This document shows positions 40,901 to 48,095 of a stretch of DNA of 64,000 nt, in pieces; the first letter of the stretch is position 1; each line of letters starts with the position of its first letter. A program made the position numbers and the translations under genes. The stretch covers positions 3,412,501 through 3,476,500 of the forward strand of contig NZ_CP042304.1 in the NCBI RefSeq assembly GCF_007859655.1, in the 5' to 3' direction. The notes under the pieces are model-generated. The model did not search any database. It was not told the origin of the DNA and saw only the letters and a list, made by a program, of their open reading frames with translations. The DNA comes from Devosia ginsengisoli (GTDB lineage Bacteria > Pseudomonadota > Alphaproteobacteria > Rhizobiales > Devosiaceae).

Positions 40901-41143
40901 GCCCTTGAGCTTGATAACGTCCTTGTCGATATCCTTCGCCTCTGCCCAACCCACTGGGATATCGCCCCGCTGGAACAGAAAGTCCGGCATACCGGCTTCC
41001 GACTTCTTTGGCTCGTTAATTACCGCCAGTGCTGGGTCGATCGACTTGAAAAGAGCGTACAGTGCCGGACGATAGCTGTGCTCGGTAGCGTGCCCGCTAG
41101 AGTAAGCGCTGCGCACCTGATCGAGATAATCTGAAATTTGCAT
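37943..41143 (-). CDS. Single-chain restriction-modification enzyme (type IIG/ISP-like N6-adenine methyltransferase)
   Basis: The protein has 1066 residues from the ATG at 41143, preceded by AGGGGG. The N-terminal domain has a PD-(D/E)xK-like nuclease pattern (AGMPDFLFQRGDIPVGWAEAKD, about 48-67). A helical linker leads to the methyltransferase domain, with SAM motif I DPATGTGTF near 380 and catalytic NPPY near 501. A C-terminal specificity region includes RDWRYDWAKADVLAHF and RGFVGWPVRQIMSSYL, as in type ISP proteins. The ATPase/helicase found in LlaGI-type enzymes is missing, so it is closer to type IIG, cutting and methylating with one chain. Base composition is lower in GC than neighbours and codon use differs, which suggests horizontal transfer. 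No separate methylase or specificity gene is nearby. Confidence 0.85.
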   Translation of the reverse strand: MQISDYLDQVRSAYSSGHATEHSYRPALYALFKSIDPALAVINEPKKSEAGMPDFLFQRGDIPVGWAEAKDIDKDVIKLKGYSIEQRRRYEAAYANLIYTNGVDFEFIREGQQVHFVSIADFVMGLQPRPENFGELERQLRLFAEQKPITVRSAAKLAEMMAAKAAVIKDEIALALRGDPEFRSGLGGQFKSFKANLLPALEPDEFADLYAETITYGMFAARFHDDHLATFSRQEAMEKLPASNPFLKGLFEYVAGPALPKRLAYIVDDLVQLMRASDPHSLFEDFGRFTARNDPFIHFYEDFLAAYNPKKRKSRGVWYTPEPVVDFIVRAVDEVLKTEFGLADGLADTSKVTVDWDTGTNHPKTGKPITQKRQAHRVQVLDPATGTGTFLAKAVQLIADRVKARAPGKWSGYVEQDLLPRLHGFELLMASYAMCHMKLDMQLTETGYKPSARPPRLSVWLTNALEPAERDVRDLFFQPLAEEARGSGEVKRQTPIMCVIGNPPYSGESANKGEWIKGLMEAYKREPGGKKRLKEKNSKWINKDEHKFLRLASHYVEKNDNGVLAFITSHGYLSDPTLRGMRWELLRVFDKIYVLDLHGNSNRKERAPDGSTDKNVFDIMQGVAIIVAVRKKYHSTSELADVLQKDLWGTRAGKNAALWETSIHSNDWVPVDIRSPNYVFVPRDQDKLTQYEMGVAINLLFLKSGNGIVTKRDQLCVQRSRVAVWETMLAFRDQPEAEVRRAYGIPADVRDWRYDWAKADVLAHFDPAYIQSINYRPFDQRFLLYTGNARGFVGWPVRQIMSSYLAGPNLGLLAPKANRDAAFAHAFVTERPSEAIFLSGTTGSNAMNLPLYFYPDASAQSDAFATGHRALNLDPKLFAAICKAGGIDSADQAGPEDDFRSATGDARPSEVKVFDYVYGVLHSPDYRATYAEFLRIDFPRIPYPASPEVFRDVSKKGEALRRLHLMEANVVGDTPYVFAGEGDDVVAAGYPKFVDGRVHINPNQGFDGVPEVTWNCFVGGYQPAQKWLKDRRGHPLSWDDIGHYQKIVKILTETARIMGEINLPLG

Positions 41144-41305
41144 GTCGCCCCCTAACTGCGGGGAACGATAGCGGCCCAAGCCTATGGTCGCAAAGGAAAA
41201 TCCCTGAACAATCCCACCATCGACTCCGACGAGCTAAGCTCGTGCCGCGGTGAGTTTGACGGTCGCCCACCTGTAGCCAAGTGCAAGACCATAGAAAAAT
41301 TCCTG

Positions 41306-41322
41306 CGACAAGCAAGTTGTCG
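41306..41322. promoter_or_regulatory. Inverted repeat between the R-M gene and a hypothetical gene
   Basis: CGACAA-GCAAG-TTGTCG, in the 258-base divergent gap upstream of the restriction-modification gene (41144-41401). It may be an operator or edge feature; no other structure or gene is seen in the gap. Confidence 0.35.
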
Positions 41323-41401
41323 GAGTTAGAAAACTAATCCCCACCGCTCCATCCCGCCTTATCCTCTCCTGTCCGGCATCCCGCCCCAACAGGAGAACCC
41401 C

Positions 41402-41980
41402 ATGCCCCCACACACCACCCAGCCGCCTTTCGGGGAAACCCCTCAAGGCCAGCCTGCGCCGCAGGCTGCGCCTGTCTCCGCCCATCCCGCCAGGCCGCGC
41501 AAAAAATCCCTGCCGCGCGTCACCCACGCCCTCGCGGCCCGCCACGAAGCGCTCTGGCTCCGGCTCAGCGCGCTGCAGGCGCAGGTCACCGCCGTGGCCA
41601 CGCGCCGCCCGGAGGCGCCGGTTTCCCGCCACACCATCGGCGTGGCCGAGGCGCTGTTGCGGGACGCCAGGCCCTTCCTTGCCCATGATGATCCCCTGCC
41701 GATGGCGGCGCCCGACCATGGCGGGCTCGCCACCCAGCTTGGTCAGGCCCTGGCGGAGCTCGATGGCTGGGAGGCGGCCAACAGCGTCTGGCGCAGCGAT
41801 CTCAAGGCCTATGTCTGGCTGGTGAAGGACAAGGTGCCCCTGCCGGTGCGGCGGCTGCGGCCACGGCTGGAGACGCCGCAGGCGCCGCATGCCGATCCGC
41901 AATATGCCGCCTACCAGGCGAAGATGCTCGAGCTGCGCCAGAAGCTGGCCAAGCGCATCGAGCAATATCGCAATCGCTAA
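41402..41980 (+). CDS. Hypothetical protein
   Basis: The 192-residue protein has an unstructured Pro/Ala/Gln-rich N-terminus (1-45) and then a mostly helical, Arg/Leu/Ala-rich region ending in MLELRQKLAKRIEQYRNR. There is no signal peptide or membrane segment. AGGAGA lies seven bases before the ATG. No family recognised. GC content is back to the core level, unlike the preceding restriction-modification gene. Confidence 0.7.
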   Translation: MPPHTTQPPFGETPQGQPAPQAAPVSAHPARPRKKSLPRVTHALAARHEALWLRLSALQAQVTAVATRRPEAPVSRHTIGVAEALLRDARPFLAHDDPLPMAAPDHGGLATQLGQALAELDGWEAANSVWRSDLKAYVWLVKDKVPLPVRRLRPRLETPQAPHADPQYAAYQAKMLELRQKLAKRIEQYRNR

Positions 41981-42386
41981 AGTCCCAAGCAAAGTTATCC
42001 ATCTTATCCCCGCGGGCATCACCGCGCGTATGATACCCCCAGCTTCCGGGATACGGGCGGCGCTGCAGCGACGAGCGTCCGGAAGCCAGCCGGGGAAGGC
42101 GGGGTCGCGCCTGCTTTCGGGTCGAGCGGACGAAACATTCGGGCGGGGCGCTACGGCAATCCGCTGGGGTTTGCGATCGCGCCGTCCGAGCAAGTCCCGG
42201 CACCCCGAGGCGGTTTTCGTCTCACTAAAAAATACCATCGAGGCGAAAGCCGTCTCGGGGCCCGCCCGTTCTGTTCATCCCCGGAGGCGCCTGCGCCGTC
42301 CGGCACTGCCGCGTGCCTGCGCGAATCGTTTGCTTTGTGTCGGCGCCCTTAAGCTGATAAAGTCGGTTTTTGCCGGAGTTCCCCAC
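41981..42386. other. Long intergenic region with RNA-like hairpins
   Basis: No convincing gene is present, although several GC-driven open frames cross the region. A nested hairpin occurs at 42036-42094 (CCCC and CTTCCGG pairing with CCGGAAG and GGGG, closed by the palindrome CGCTGCAGCG). A near-perfect 21-pair stem spans 42203-42260. See the findings. Confidence 0.6.
42203..42260 (+). other. 21-pair RNA-type hairpin, candidate ncRNA or regulatory structure
   Basis: The left arm (42203-42223, CCCCGAGGCGG then TTTTCGTCTC) and right arm (42240-42260) pair along their full length with three G-U pairs if transcribed from the plus strand. On the minus strand these would be A-C mismatches. The loop is ACTAAAAAATACCATC (16 bases). 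Confidence 0.4.
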
Positions 42387-42581
42387 ATGCACAAATACAA
42401 GGTCGGCCAGGTGCTCGACCTGCTGCCCAATCGCGCCAGCAGCAGCCGCAAGGCCGGCGAATGCCAGATCGTCGCCCTGCTGCCCTATGAGGGCCATGCC
42501 GTGCAATACAAGGTCCAGGGCAAGGCCGAGACCCATCAGCGCATCGTCTCGGAAAACGATCTGCAGCTCATCCGCCACTGA
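42387..42581 (+). CDS. 64-residue hypothetical protein
   Basis: The small basic protein MHKYKVGQVLDLLPNRASSS reads on as one short beta-rich domain ending in ETHQRIVSENDLQLIRH. The composition (YKVGQ, QIVALLPYEG, VQYKVQGKAETHQRIV) suggests a small SH3-like or OB-like barrel. No clear ribosome binding site is seen (GGAG lies nine bases up). It ends 12 bases before the glutathione peroxidase gene, so the two are probably co-transcribed. Function unknown. Confidence 0.7.
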   Translation: MHKYKVGQVLDLLPNRASSSRKAGECQIVALLPYEGHAVQYKVQGKAETHQRIVSENDLQLIRH

Positions 42582-42593
42582 GCCCTCGCCGCC

Positions 42594-43064
42594 ATGACCA
42601 GCCTCAGCGCCTTCACCCTGCCTCTGCTATCCGGCACGCCCCAGCCCCTCGCCGCCTATGCCGGCAGTGTCGTGCTGGTGGTCAACACCGCCAGCCAATG
42701 CGGCCACACCCCGCAATATGGCGGGCTCGAGGCGCTGTGGCGCCAGTATCGCGACCAGGGCCTCGTCGTGCTGGGTTTTCCCTGCAATCAGTTCGGCTTG
42801 CAGGAGCCGGGCAGTGCCGCCGAAATCGCTGAATTCTGCGAAGTCAATTTCGGCGTCAGCTTCCCGCTGTTCGCCCGGCTCGATGTCAATGGCCCCGATG
42901 AAAGCCTGCTCTATACCTGGCTGAAGGCCAGCCATCCCGGCGATATCGAATGGAATTTCGCCAAATTCCTCATTGGCAGGGACGGCCAGGTCGCCGCCCG
43001 CTTCGCCCCCGATACGCAGCCCGCCGACCTCACCGGTGCCATTCTGCAACAGCTCGCCGTCTGA
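42594..43064 (+). CDS. Glutathione peroxidase
   Basis: This 156-residue thioredoxin-fold enzyme has the catalytic Cys36 in NTASQCGHTPQY (Cys rather than selenocysteine). Family signatures LGFPCNQFGLQEPG and IEWNFAKFLIGRDGQV provide the Gln and Trp-Asn partners. It reduces peroxides, using thioredoxin more often than glutathione in bacteria. The second half Cys in GFPCNQ could be a resolving Cys. It is cytoplasmic and part of an oxidative-stress group that includes the peroxiredoxin at 48096. Confidence 0.92.
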   Translation: MTSLSAFTLPLLSGTPQPLAAYAGSVVLVVNTASQCGHTPQYGGLEALWRQYRDQGLVVLGFPCNQFGLQEPGSAAEIAEFCEVNFGVSFPLFARLDVNGPDESLLYTWLKASHPGDIEWNFAKFLIGRDGQVAARFAPDTQPADLTGAILQQLAV

Positions 43065-43083
43065 TCCTCACATCTGCGGAACG

Positions 43084-43123
43084 AACCGCCCCGGGCCCCC
43101 GTTGGAAAAACCACGGGGCGGTT
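43084..43123 (+). terminator. Hairpin after glutathione peroxidase
   Basis: AACCGCCCCG pairs with CGGGGCGGTT (10 pairs) around a 20-base loop. There is no T-run, so termination is uncertain; it could also serve as a stabilising stem. Confidence 0.4.
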
Positions 43124-43203
43124 AACCGCGCGCCGCCAGCATTGGCCCCGCGCTTCCGCAATGAGCAGGCTTCGGCCCGCTCCGCTACGTTAGGATCAAG
43201 ACA

Positions 43204-43842
43204 ATGAAAAAGCTTCTTCTGGCCTCCATGGCCGCACTTTCGCTCGCCGCTGCCCTCCCTGCTGTCGCCCAGGACAAGGTCGTCGGCGTCCAGTCCGATG
43301 CTGAAGCCGGCGCTGTCATTGGCGCCACCGGCGGCGGCACCACGGGCGCCGTGATCGGCGGCCTGCTCGGCGGCCCCATCGGCGCCGTCATCGGCGGCTT
43401 TGCCGGCGCCACCATCGGCGCCGAAGCGGGCATTGCCACTTCCTCCATCGACTATGTCGCGGCCCATCCGGTCGAGCCGATCTATTTCGACGGCACCGCC
43501 GATATCGGCTTCGTCGTGCCGGCCGATGTCACCGTCTATCCCATCGAGGGCGACCCGGCCTATGGCTATGTCTACGCCAATGACCGCGTCTGGATCGTCG
43601 ACCTGCAGTCGCGTGCGCTGGTGCAGTCGCCGGGCTATCTCGTGCCGCAGACCGCCGCTGATTTTGCCGTGGCCAATCCGGTGACCTCGGTCACGGTCGA
43701 GGGCGATGCGGTGGTCGGCTATGTGCTGCCCGACGGCACCGAAATCTCGACCATCCCCGATTCGCGCTATGGCTATGTCTATCTCGGCGATCGCCCGGCT
43801 CTGGTCGATTCGTCCACCAACACGGTGATCTGGATCAACTGA
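43204..43842 (+). CDS. DUF1236 protein with glycine-zipper
   Basis: The 212-residue secreted protein has a signal peptide (MKKLLLASMAALSLAAALPAVA). A glycine-zipper of about residues 38-78 (GAVIGATGGGTTGAVIGGLL and onward) is a membrane-associating motif. Two DUF1236 repeats (VEPIYFDGTADIGFVVPADV; VTSVTVEGDAVVGYVLPDG) follow, each ending in a GYVY-type strand. DUF1236 proteins are envelope proteins of Rhizobiales with no known function. A good terminator follows at 43864. Confidence 0.85.
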   Translation: MKKLLLASMAALSLAAALPAVAQDKVVGVQSDAEAGAVIGATGGGTTGAVIGGLLGGPIGAVIGGFAGATIGAEAGIATSSIDYVAAHPVEPIYFDGTADIGFVVPADVTVYPIEGDPAYGYVYANDRVWIVDLQSRALVQSPGYLVPQTAADFAVANPVTSVTVEGDAVVGYVLPDGTEISTIPDSRYGYVYLGDRPALVDSSTNTVIWIN

Positions 43843-43863
43843 TCCTGCCGCCTGTCCTCTCCA

Positions 43864-43896
43864 GCCGCCCGGTTCGCGCCGGGCGGCTTTGCTTTG
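43864..43896 (+). terminator. Rho-independent terminator after the DUF1236 gene
   Basis: GCCGCCCGG pairs perfectly with CCGGGCGGC, the loop is TTCGCG, and the stem is followed by TTTGCTTTG. Confidence 0.8.
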
Positions 43897-43946
43897 ACCG
43901 GCCGGGACTTTGCGCGATATAGAAGGCCGGCAGGCGGAGGGAGCAG

Positions 43947-44408
43947 ATGGCCGACATTCTCGAATATTGCCAGGGTCTCAAGCAGGTCACGTTCAAGCCG
44001 GGCGCCGTCATGCTGCCCGAAGGCGAGCGCTTCGGCCGGCTCTATGTGCTGGTCGAGGGCCAGGTGGAAGTCATCCGCGAGCGCACCCAGGTCACCCATG
44101 TTGACGAGCCTGGGTCCATATTCGGTGAAATGGCCGTGCTGCTCGACATGCCCCATTCGGCCACGGTCAAGGCGCTGTCGGCGGTCACGGCCTATGAAAT
44201 CCCCGATGCGCTGACCTTCCTCGATTCCCGCCCCGAATTCTCGCTGCATATCGCCACCATGCTGGCGCGGCGGCTCTATTACACCACCTCCTATCTGGTC
44301 GACCTGCAGCAGCAGGCCGCCGGCAAACGGCAGGATCTCGACCTGGTCGACCAGATCCTGGCGAGCCTCGTCGATCCGGCCGACGTCAAGAAGCGCAAGA
44401 AGGCCTGA
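43947..44408 (+). CDS. Cyclic nucleotide-binding domain protein without HTH
   Basis: The 153-residue protein is one cNMP-binding beta-barrel: FKPGAVMLPEGERFGRLYVLVEGQVEVI, then EPGSIFGEMAVLLDMPHSATVKALSA, which includes the phosphate-binding cassette with the usual Arg replaced (PHSATV). A C-terminal helix (LHIATMLARRLYYTTSYLVDL) looks like a CRP dimerisation helix, but the protein ends with no DNA-binding domain. It may be a sensor or adaptor. GGAGGGAG precedes the ATG. Its TGA directly abuts the ATG of the SelW-like gene. Confidence 0.85.
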   Translation: MADILEYCQGLKQVTFKPGAVMLPEGERFGRLYVLVEGQVEVIRERTQVTHVDEPGSIFGEMAVLLDMPHSATVKALSAVTAYEIPDALTFLDSRPEFSLHIATMLARRLYYTTSYLVDLQQQAAGKRQDLDLVDQILASLVDPADVKKRKKA

Positions 44409-44711
44409 ATGGCGGACAAGCCTGACCTGACGATCACCTATTGCACCCAGTGCAACTGGCTGCTGCGTGCGGCCTGGATGGCGTCCGAAGTCCTCTCCAC
44501 CTTCAGCCTCGAAATGGGTGCCGTGACGCTCGTGCCCGGCACCGGCGGTATTTTCGAGATCCATCTCGACGGCGAGCTGATCTGGGAGCGCAAGCGCGAC
44601 GGCGGCTTCCCCGATGTGAAACAGCTCAAGCAACTGGTCCGCGACCGCATCGATCCGGACCGCGACCTGGGCCATATCGATCGCGCCTCCGGGGGCCCGG
44701 AAATATCCTGA
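44409..44711 (+). CDS. SelT/SelW/SelH-family (Rdx) selenoprotein-like protein
   Basis: This is a 100-residue thioredoxin-like protein. The redox motif CTQCNW (CxxC, with Cys in place of the selenocysteine of SelW) lies in the N-terminus and is preceded by LTITY. The C-terminal half has GGIFEIHLDGELIWERKRDGGFPDVKQLKQLVRD, the family signature. It probably works in redox control; the partner is unknown. The start directly abuts the cyclic nucleotide-binding gene's stop, so the two are an operon. Confidence 0.9.
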   Translation: MADKPDLTITYCTQCNWLLRAAWMASEVLSTFSLEMGAVTLVPGTGGIFEIHLDGELIWERKRDGGFPDVKQLKQLVRDRIDPDRDLGHIDRASGGPEIS

Positions 44712-44804
44712 CGCGTCAGAGGGCTTCCCTTCTGCTCTCAGGCCGTTAATCTACTCCGCGTGATTGCGGCCGGGTCGCGGCCGCCGAAGAGGAGTCCCAG
44801 CGTC

Positions 44805-45173
44805 ATGGCGCATAAATTCAACGTCACCCCGGCAGCCAACGATCAGTTCAAGTTCGATTTCTCCTACAATTCCGAGAAGATCTTCTGGTCGGAGAATTAC
44901 AAGCAGAAGGCCAGCGCCAAGTCGGCCATCGAGTCGCTGAAGAAGAATGCGCCCGGCGCCGCCACGGTCGATCTCTCCAAGGACGAGACCGGCTCCGGCT
45001 ACCGCTTCGAGATCGTTGCCTCCAAGGATGGCCAGCATTTCGTGCGCTTCGTCGCCGGCAATGGCGAGACCATGGTCCGCACCGAAACCTATACATCCAA
45101 GGCCTCGGCCAAGAACGCCATCGAGTCGCTGCAGAAGAACGGCCCGGGCGCCGACGTGGCAGACGGGGCATAA
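44805..45173 (+). CDS. YegP/DUF1508 family protein
   Basis: The 122-residue protein has two tandem DUF1508 modules, FKFDFSYNSEKIFWSENY...KASAKSAIESLKKNAPGA and FEIVASKDGQHFVRFVAGNG...KASAKNAIESLQKNGPGA. The duplicated modules with the shared KASAK-AIESL helix are the hallmark. Family members are small soluble proteins with unknown function. The ATG at 44805 is preceded by GAAGAGGAG. Confidence 0.85.
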   Translation: MAHKFNVTPAANDQFKFDFSYNSEKIFWSENYKQKASAKSAIESLKKNAPGAATVDLSKDETGSGYRFEIVASKDGQHFVRFVAGNGETMVRTETYTSKASAKNAIESLQKNGPGADVADGA

Positions 45174-45208
45174 ACTTCGCTCCGGCAAACAGGCCGCCAC
45201 ACCCGCCG

Positions 45209-45298
45209 CGCGTCACCCTCGGGCTTGACCCGAGGGCGTTGCACTTGCGATGCGCCGGTTAAGCGAAGGGCCCTCGGGTCCAAGCCCTGACGTGACGA
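45209..45298. repeat. Intergenic inverted repeat, family A (copy 2)
   Basis: CGCGTCACCCTCGGGCTTG, CCCGAGGGCG and then CCCTCGGGTCCAAGCCCTGA, CGTGACG. The right arm carries one extra base and a deletion relative to the copy at 47259. Confidence 0.75.
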
Positions 45299-45410
45299 TC
45301 TGTGTTGCGCGGCACCGCCTGCGACAAGTCTGCCGCAATCTCCCCATTTCCAGGCTCTGACGAAATGCTCTAGTCTCCCGGCAAAACATCGACCGGGAGA
45401 CTGCTGCCTC

Positions 45411-46215
45411 ATGCCTTCGCTCACTAAACTCATCGCCGCCGCCGCGGCCGTTGCTGCCCTCGGCCTGCCCATCGCCCAGGCGCAGGACGCACTGCCCGAT
45501 CTGGGCGGCCGCACCATCGTCGCCGTCACCGAAAACGCCTATGTGCCGCTCAATTTCGCCGATCCGGCGACTGGCGAGGGCATCGGCTTCGAATATGATC
45601 TCTTCAACGAGATCGCCACCCGCCTCAATGCCAAGGTCGATTGGCAGCTTTCCAGCTGGGACGTGATGATCCAGGCGGTGCGCGACGGCCAGTTCGAAGT
45701 CGGCATGGATGGCATCACCATCAATGACGAGCGCAAGAGCCAGATCGATTTTTCCGATAGCTACCTCACCAGCCAGCGAGCTGATGCTGGTCCGCGCCGA
45801 CGAGACCCGCTTCACCGATGCCGCCAGTTTCGCCGCCGACGCGGCCAATCTGGTCGGCGCCCAGGCCGGCACCACCAATTTCTACGTCGCCGTCTACAAC
45901 GTGCTCGATGGCGACGAGGCCAATCCGCGCATCAAGCTGTTCGACACCTTCGGCACATCGGTGGCGGCCCTCCAGGCCGGCGATGTCGATACCGTGCTGA
46001 TGGATCAGACCTCGGCCAATGGCTATATCGGCGCCAATCCGGGTGCCTTCAAAGTCATCGGCGAGCCCCTCGGCACCGAGGATTTCGGCTTCATCCTCAC
46101 CCCCGGCTCCGACCTCGTCGCCCCCATCAACGCCGCCCTGGCCCAGATCAAGGCCGACGGCACCATGGATGCGCTGCAGCAGAAGTGGTTCTACGAATAC
46201 AATTCGGCGCAGTAG
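45411..46215 (+). pseudogene. Amino-acid-type ABC transporter substrate-binding protein, apparent frameshift
   Basis: A SBP_bac_3 protein of about 267 residues has a signal peptide (MPSLTKLIAAAAAVAALGLP, IAQA). The first lobe reads [57 protein letters not shown] one-base insertion near 45777 (AGCCAGCGAGCTGATG where AGCCAGCAGCTGATG is expected) breaks the frame. The other half, [11 protein letters not shown] to [12 protein letters not shown], reads one frame over. The span 45411-46215 is one base over a multiple of three. Solutes of this class are polar amino acids. The next gene is its permease; no ATPase gene follows. It may be a sequencing indel. Confidence 0.85.
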
Positions 46216-46229
46216 AATTGGCGCTGAGC

Positions 46230-46405
46230 TTTCAGTCTGCTTCCCTCCCCCTTGTGGGGGAGGGAGAGCAGATAGGACTTAGCGTTTGCTAAGTCCGTTG
46301 AATCGAGCAGGGTGGGGGTGTCGAGGGCTCCGCAAACTCGGCGCCTATGGCACCCTCGACCCCCACCCTCGATCCCTCCCCACAAGGGGGAGGGAAGACC
46401 GACTG
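46230..46405. repeat. Composite inverted repeat, family F with GGACTTAGC hairpin
   Basis: CCCTCCCCCTTGTGGGGGAGGG units face each other at both ends. A hairpin GGACTTAGC-GTTT-GCTAAGTCC lies at 46275-46296, followed by AATCGAGCAGGGTGGGGGTG. The same hairpin and tail recur inverted at 56381-56440. Confidence 0.75.
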
Positions 46406-46431
46406 AGAGCCTGCGGGGCAAATAAGAAACC

Positions 46432-47232
46432 ATGACCTACATCCCCCGCCGCCCCTCCGTCCTCGCTCGCCTGCCCTGGTGGCTGCTCGCCATCGGGCTG
46501 CTCTTTGTCACCGGCCTCTGGGCCATCACCAATGATGCCGGCTATAGCCAGATTTTCCGCGCCCTGTCAGGCGGCGTCCTCACCACCATCTGGGTCACGC
46601 TGGTCGCCTTCACCGTGGCGACGCTGATCGGCCTGCTCGTCGCCCTGGCCCGCACCTCGAACAATCGCGTCCTGCGCGAAATCGCCACCTTCTATGTCGA
46701 AATCATCCGCGGCATTCCGGTGCTGGTGTTTCTCTTCTACGTCGCCTTTGTCGGCGCCCCGGGCATGGTGGCCGGCCTCAACTGGCTGCTGCAGCCCTTC
46801 GACACCGTGGTGACGATCCGCCAGTTCGATTTCGTCTGGCGCGCCATCGTGGCGCTCACCATCTGCTATTCTGCCTTTATCGCCGAGATTTTCCGCGCGG
46901 GGATAGAATCTGTCGATCGCGGCCAGCTCGAAGCCGCGCGTTCGCTCGGCCTCAGCCGCTGGAAATGCTTCCGGCTGGTCACCTTCCCCCAGGCCCTGCG
47001 CACCATTCTGCCGCCGCTGGCCAATGATTTCGTCTCGATGATCAAGGATTCGGCGCTCGTCTCGGCGCTGGGCGTGCAGGACATCACCCAGCTCGGCAAG
47101 GTCTATTCCTCCGGCACGTTCCTCTTCTTCGAAACCTACAATGTGGTGGCCTTCCTCTATCTCACCATGACCATTTCGCTGTCCCTGCTGGTGCGGCTGC
47201 TGGAGCGGTATCTGAAGGAGCGCAGCTACTGA
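46432..47232 (+). CDS. Amino-acid ABC transporter permease (HisM/GlnP type)
   Basis: This 266-residue membrane protein has a binding-protein-dependent transport fold. An N-terminal membrane segment ([15 protein letters not shown]) and several core segments precede the EAA loop ([35 protein letters not shown]), which docks the ATPase. It forms the channel for polar amino acids. The partner binding protein is upstream (frameshifted), separated by a repeat-rich gap. No ATPase of the HisP type follows, so it must borrow one from elsewhere or be inactive. Confidence 0.9.
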   Translation: MTYIPRRPSVLARLPWWLLAIGLLFVTGLWAITNDAGYSQIFRALSGGVLTTIWVTLVAFTVATLIGLLVALARTSNNRVLREIATFYVEIIRGIPVLVFLFYVAFVGAPGMVAGLNWLLQPFDTVVTIRQFDFVWRAIVALTICYSAFIAEIFRAGIESVDRGQLEAARSLGLSRWKCFRLVTFPQALRTILPPLANDFVSMIKDSALVSALGVQDITQLGKVYSSGTFLFFETYNVVAFLYLTMTISLSLLVRLLERYLKERSY

Positions 47233-47258
47233 CGGCGCGGCGCGAAACAACCACCAGC

Positions 47259-47346
47259 CGTCACCCTCGGGCTTGACCCGAGGGCTCTTCACTTGCTGAA
47301 CGTTCGGGTAAGTACAGTGCCCTCGGGTCAAGCCCGAGGGTGACGA
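47259..47346. repeat. Intergenic inverted repeat, family A (copy 3)
   Basis: CCGTCACCCTCGGGCTTGAC, CCGAGGGCT, then an ACTTGCTGAACG-type spacer and the right arm CCCTCGGGTCAAGCCCGAGG followed by GTGACG. Confidence 0.8.
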
Positions 47347-47431
47347 TCGAGAGTGCGGCTCATTTCATGCCCCGCCCATTGCACTCACCCCCAAACATCC
47401 CATCTAATTCCCGCAACCAGGGAGCCCGCCC

Positions 47432-47929
47432 ATGAACCGCCTCGCCGCCATCGTCATGACTGCCGCCGTCGCCGTCACCCTTGCCGCCTGTGGCGACAGC
47501 CGCGAAGTGGGTTCCGTCGGCGTCGACTGGACCGGCAATGACATTGCCATCGATGCGGTGGCCGATTCCGAGGTCGATGGCGTCGTCTGCCACCTGGCCT
47601 ATTTCAACCGCTCCTTCATTGATCGCATCAGCCAGGGCAACTGGTTCGAGGACCCCTCCTATTCGGCGCTCGATTGCTCGGTCACCGGCCCCATCACCAT
47701 CGGCGATATCAATACCCGCGCCGGCGGCGAGGAAATCTTCAAGGAAGGCCGCTCGCTGATCTGGAAGTCGCTGCGCGTCACCCGCGTCTATGACCAGGCC
47801 AATAATGCACTGATCTATCTGGCCCATGCCCGAGAGATCCAGCAGGGCTCGGGCAAGATGAGCCTGTCGGTCATTCCCCTCAATACCGAGCAGGTCACCT
47901 GGAGCAATGGCGCGCCATCAGCGCCCTGA
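47432..47929 (+). CDS. creA: CreA family lipoprotein
   Basis: The 165-residue protein matches the CreA family: GSVGVDWTGNDIAIDAVADSEVDGVVCHLAYF, SVTGPITIGDI and KSLRVTRVYDQANNALIYLAHAREIQQGSGKMSLSVIPL. The N-terminus has a lipobox-like LAACGDS with a hydrophobic stretch, so it may be lipidated. CreA is a small periplasmic protein of unknown function, so the symbol follows family membership only. GGGAGC precedes the ATG. It lies between the ABC permease and peroxiredoxin genes. Confidence 0.88.
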   Translation: MNRLAAIVMTAAVAVTLAACGDSREVGSVGVDWTGNDIAIDAVADSEVDGVVCHLAYFNRSFIDRISQGNWFEDPSYSALDCSVTGPITIGDINTRAGGEEIFKEGRSLIWKSLRVTRVYDQANNALIYLAHAREIQQGSGKMSLSVIPLNTEQVTWSNGAPSAP

Positions 47930-47961
47930 GCGCCGGCTTTGCTGCCTGCGGCCATCCCGTT

Positions 47962-47979
47962 GGAACGCCATGGCGTTCC
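47962..47979. promoter_or_regulatory. 18-base perfect palindrome between creA and peroxiredoxin
   Basis: GGAACGCCATGGCGTTCC, with no loop, about 115 bases before the peroxiredoxin start. There is no T-run after it on either strand. It is a likely protein-binding site, or the centre of a creA transcript stem. Confidence 0.5.
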
Positions 47980-48095
47980 TGCCGCCCAAAACATAAAAGG
48001 ATTTCACTTCCGGCCGCTGCAATCGGCGGCTGGGAGTACGATATTCCTTGTTAAAGCGAGTAGGGGCCTTCAACCGGCCCGGTAAGGATCAAGAC

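Noticed and set aside
42060..42110. SRP RNA or RNase P core in the 42 kb gap
   Set aside because: The GTCCGGAAG piece recalls the SRP core, but the rest of the consensus (GGAAGGAAGCAGCC) and the flanking stem are absent.
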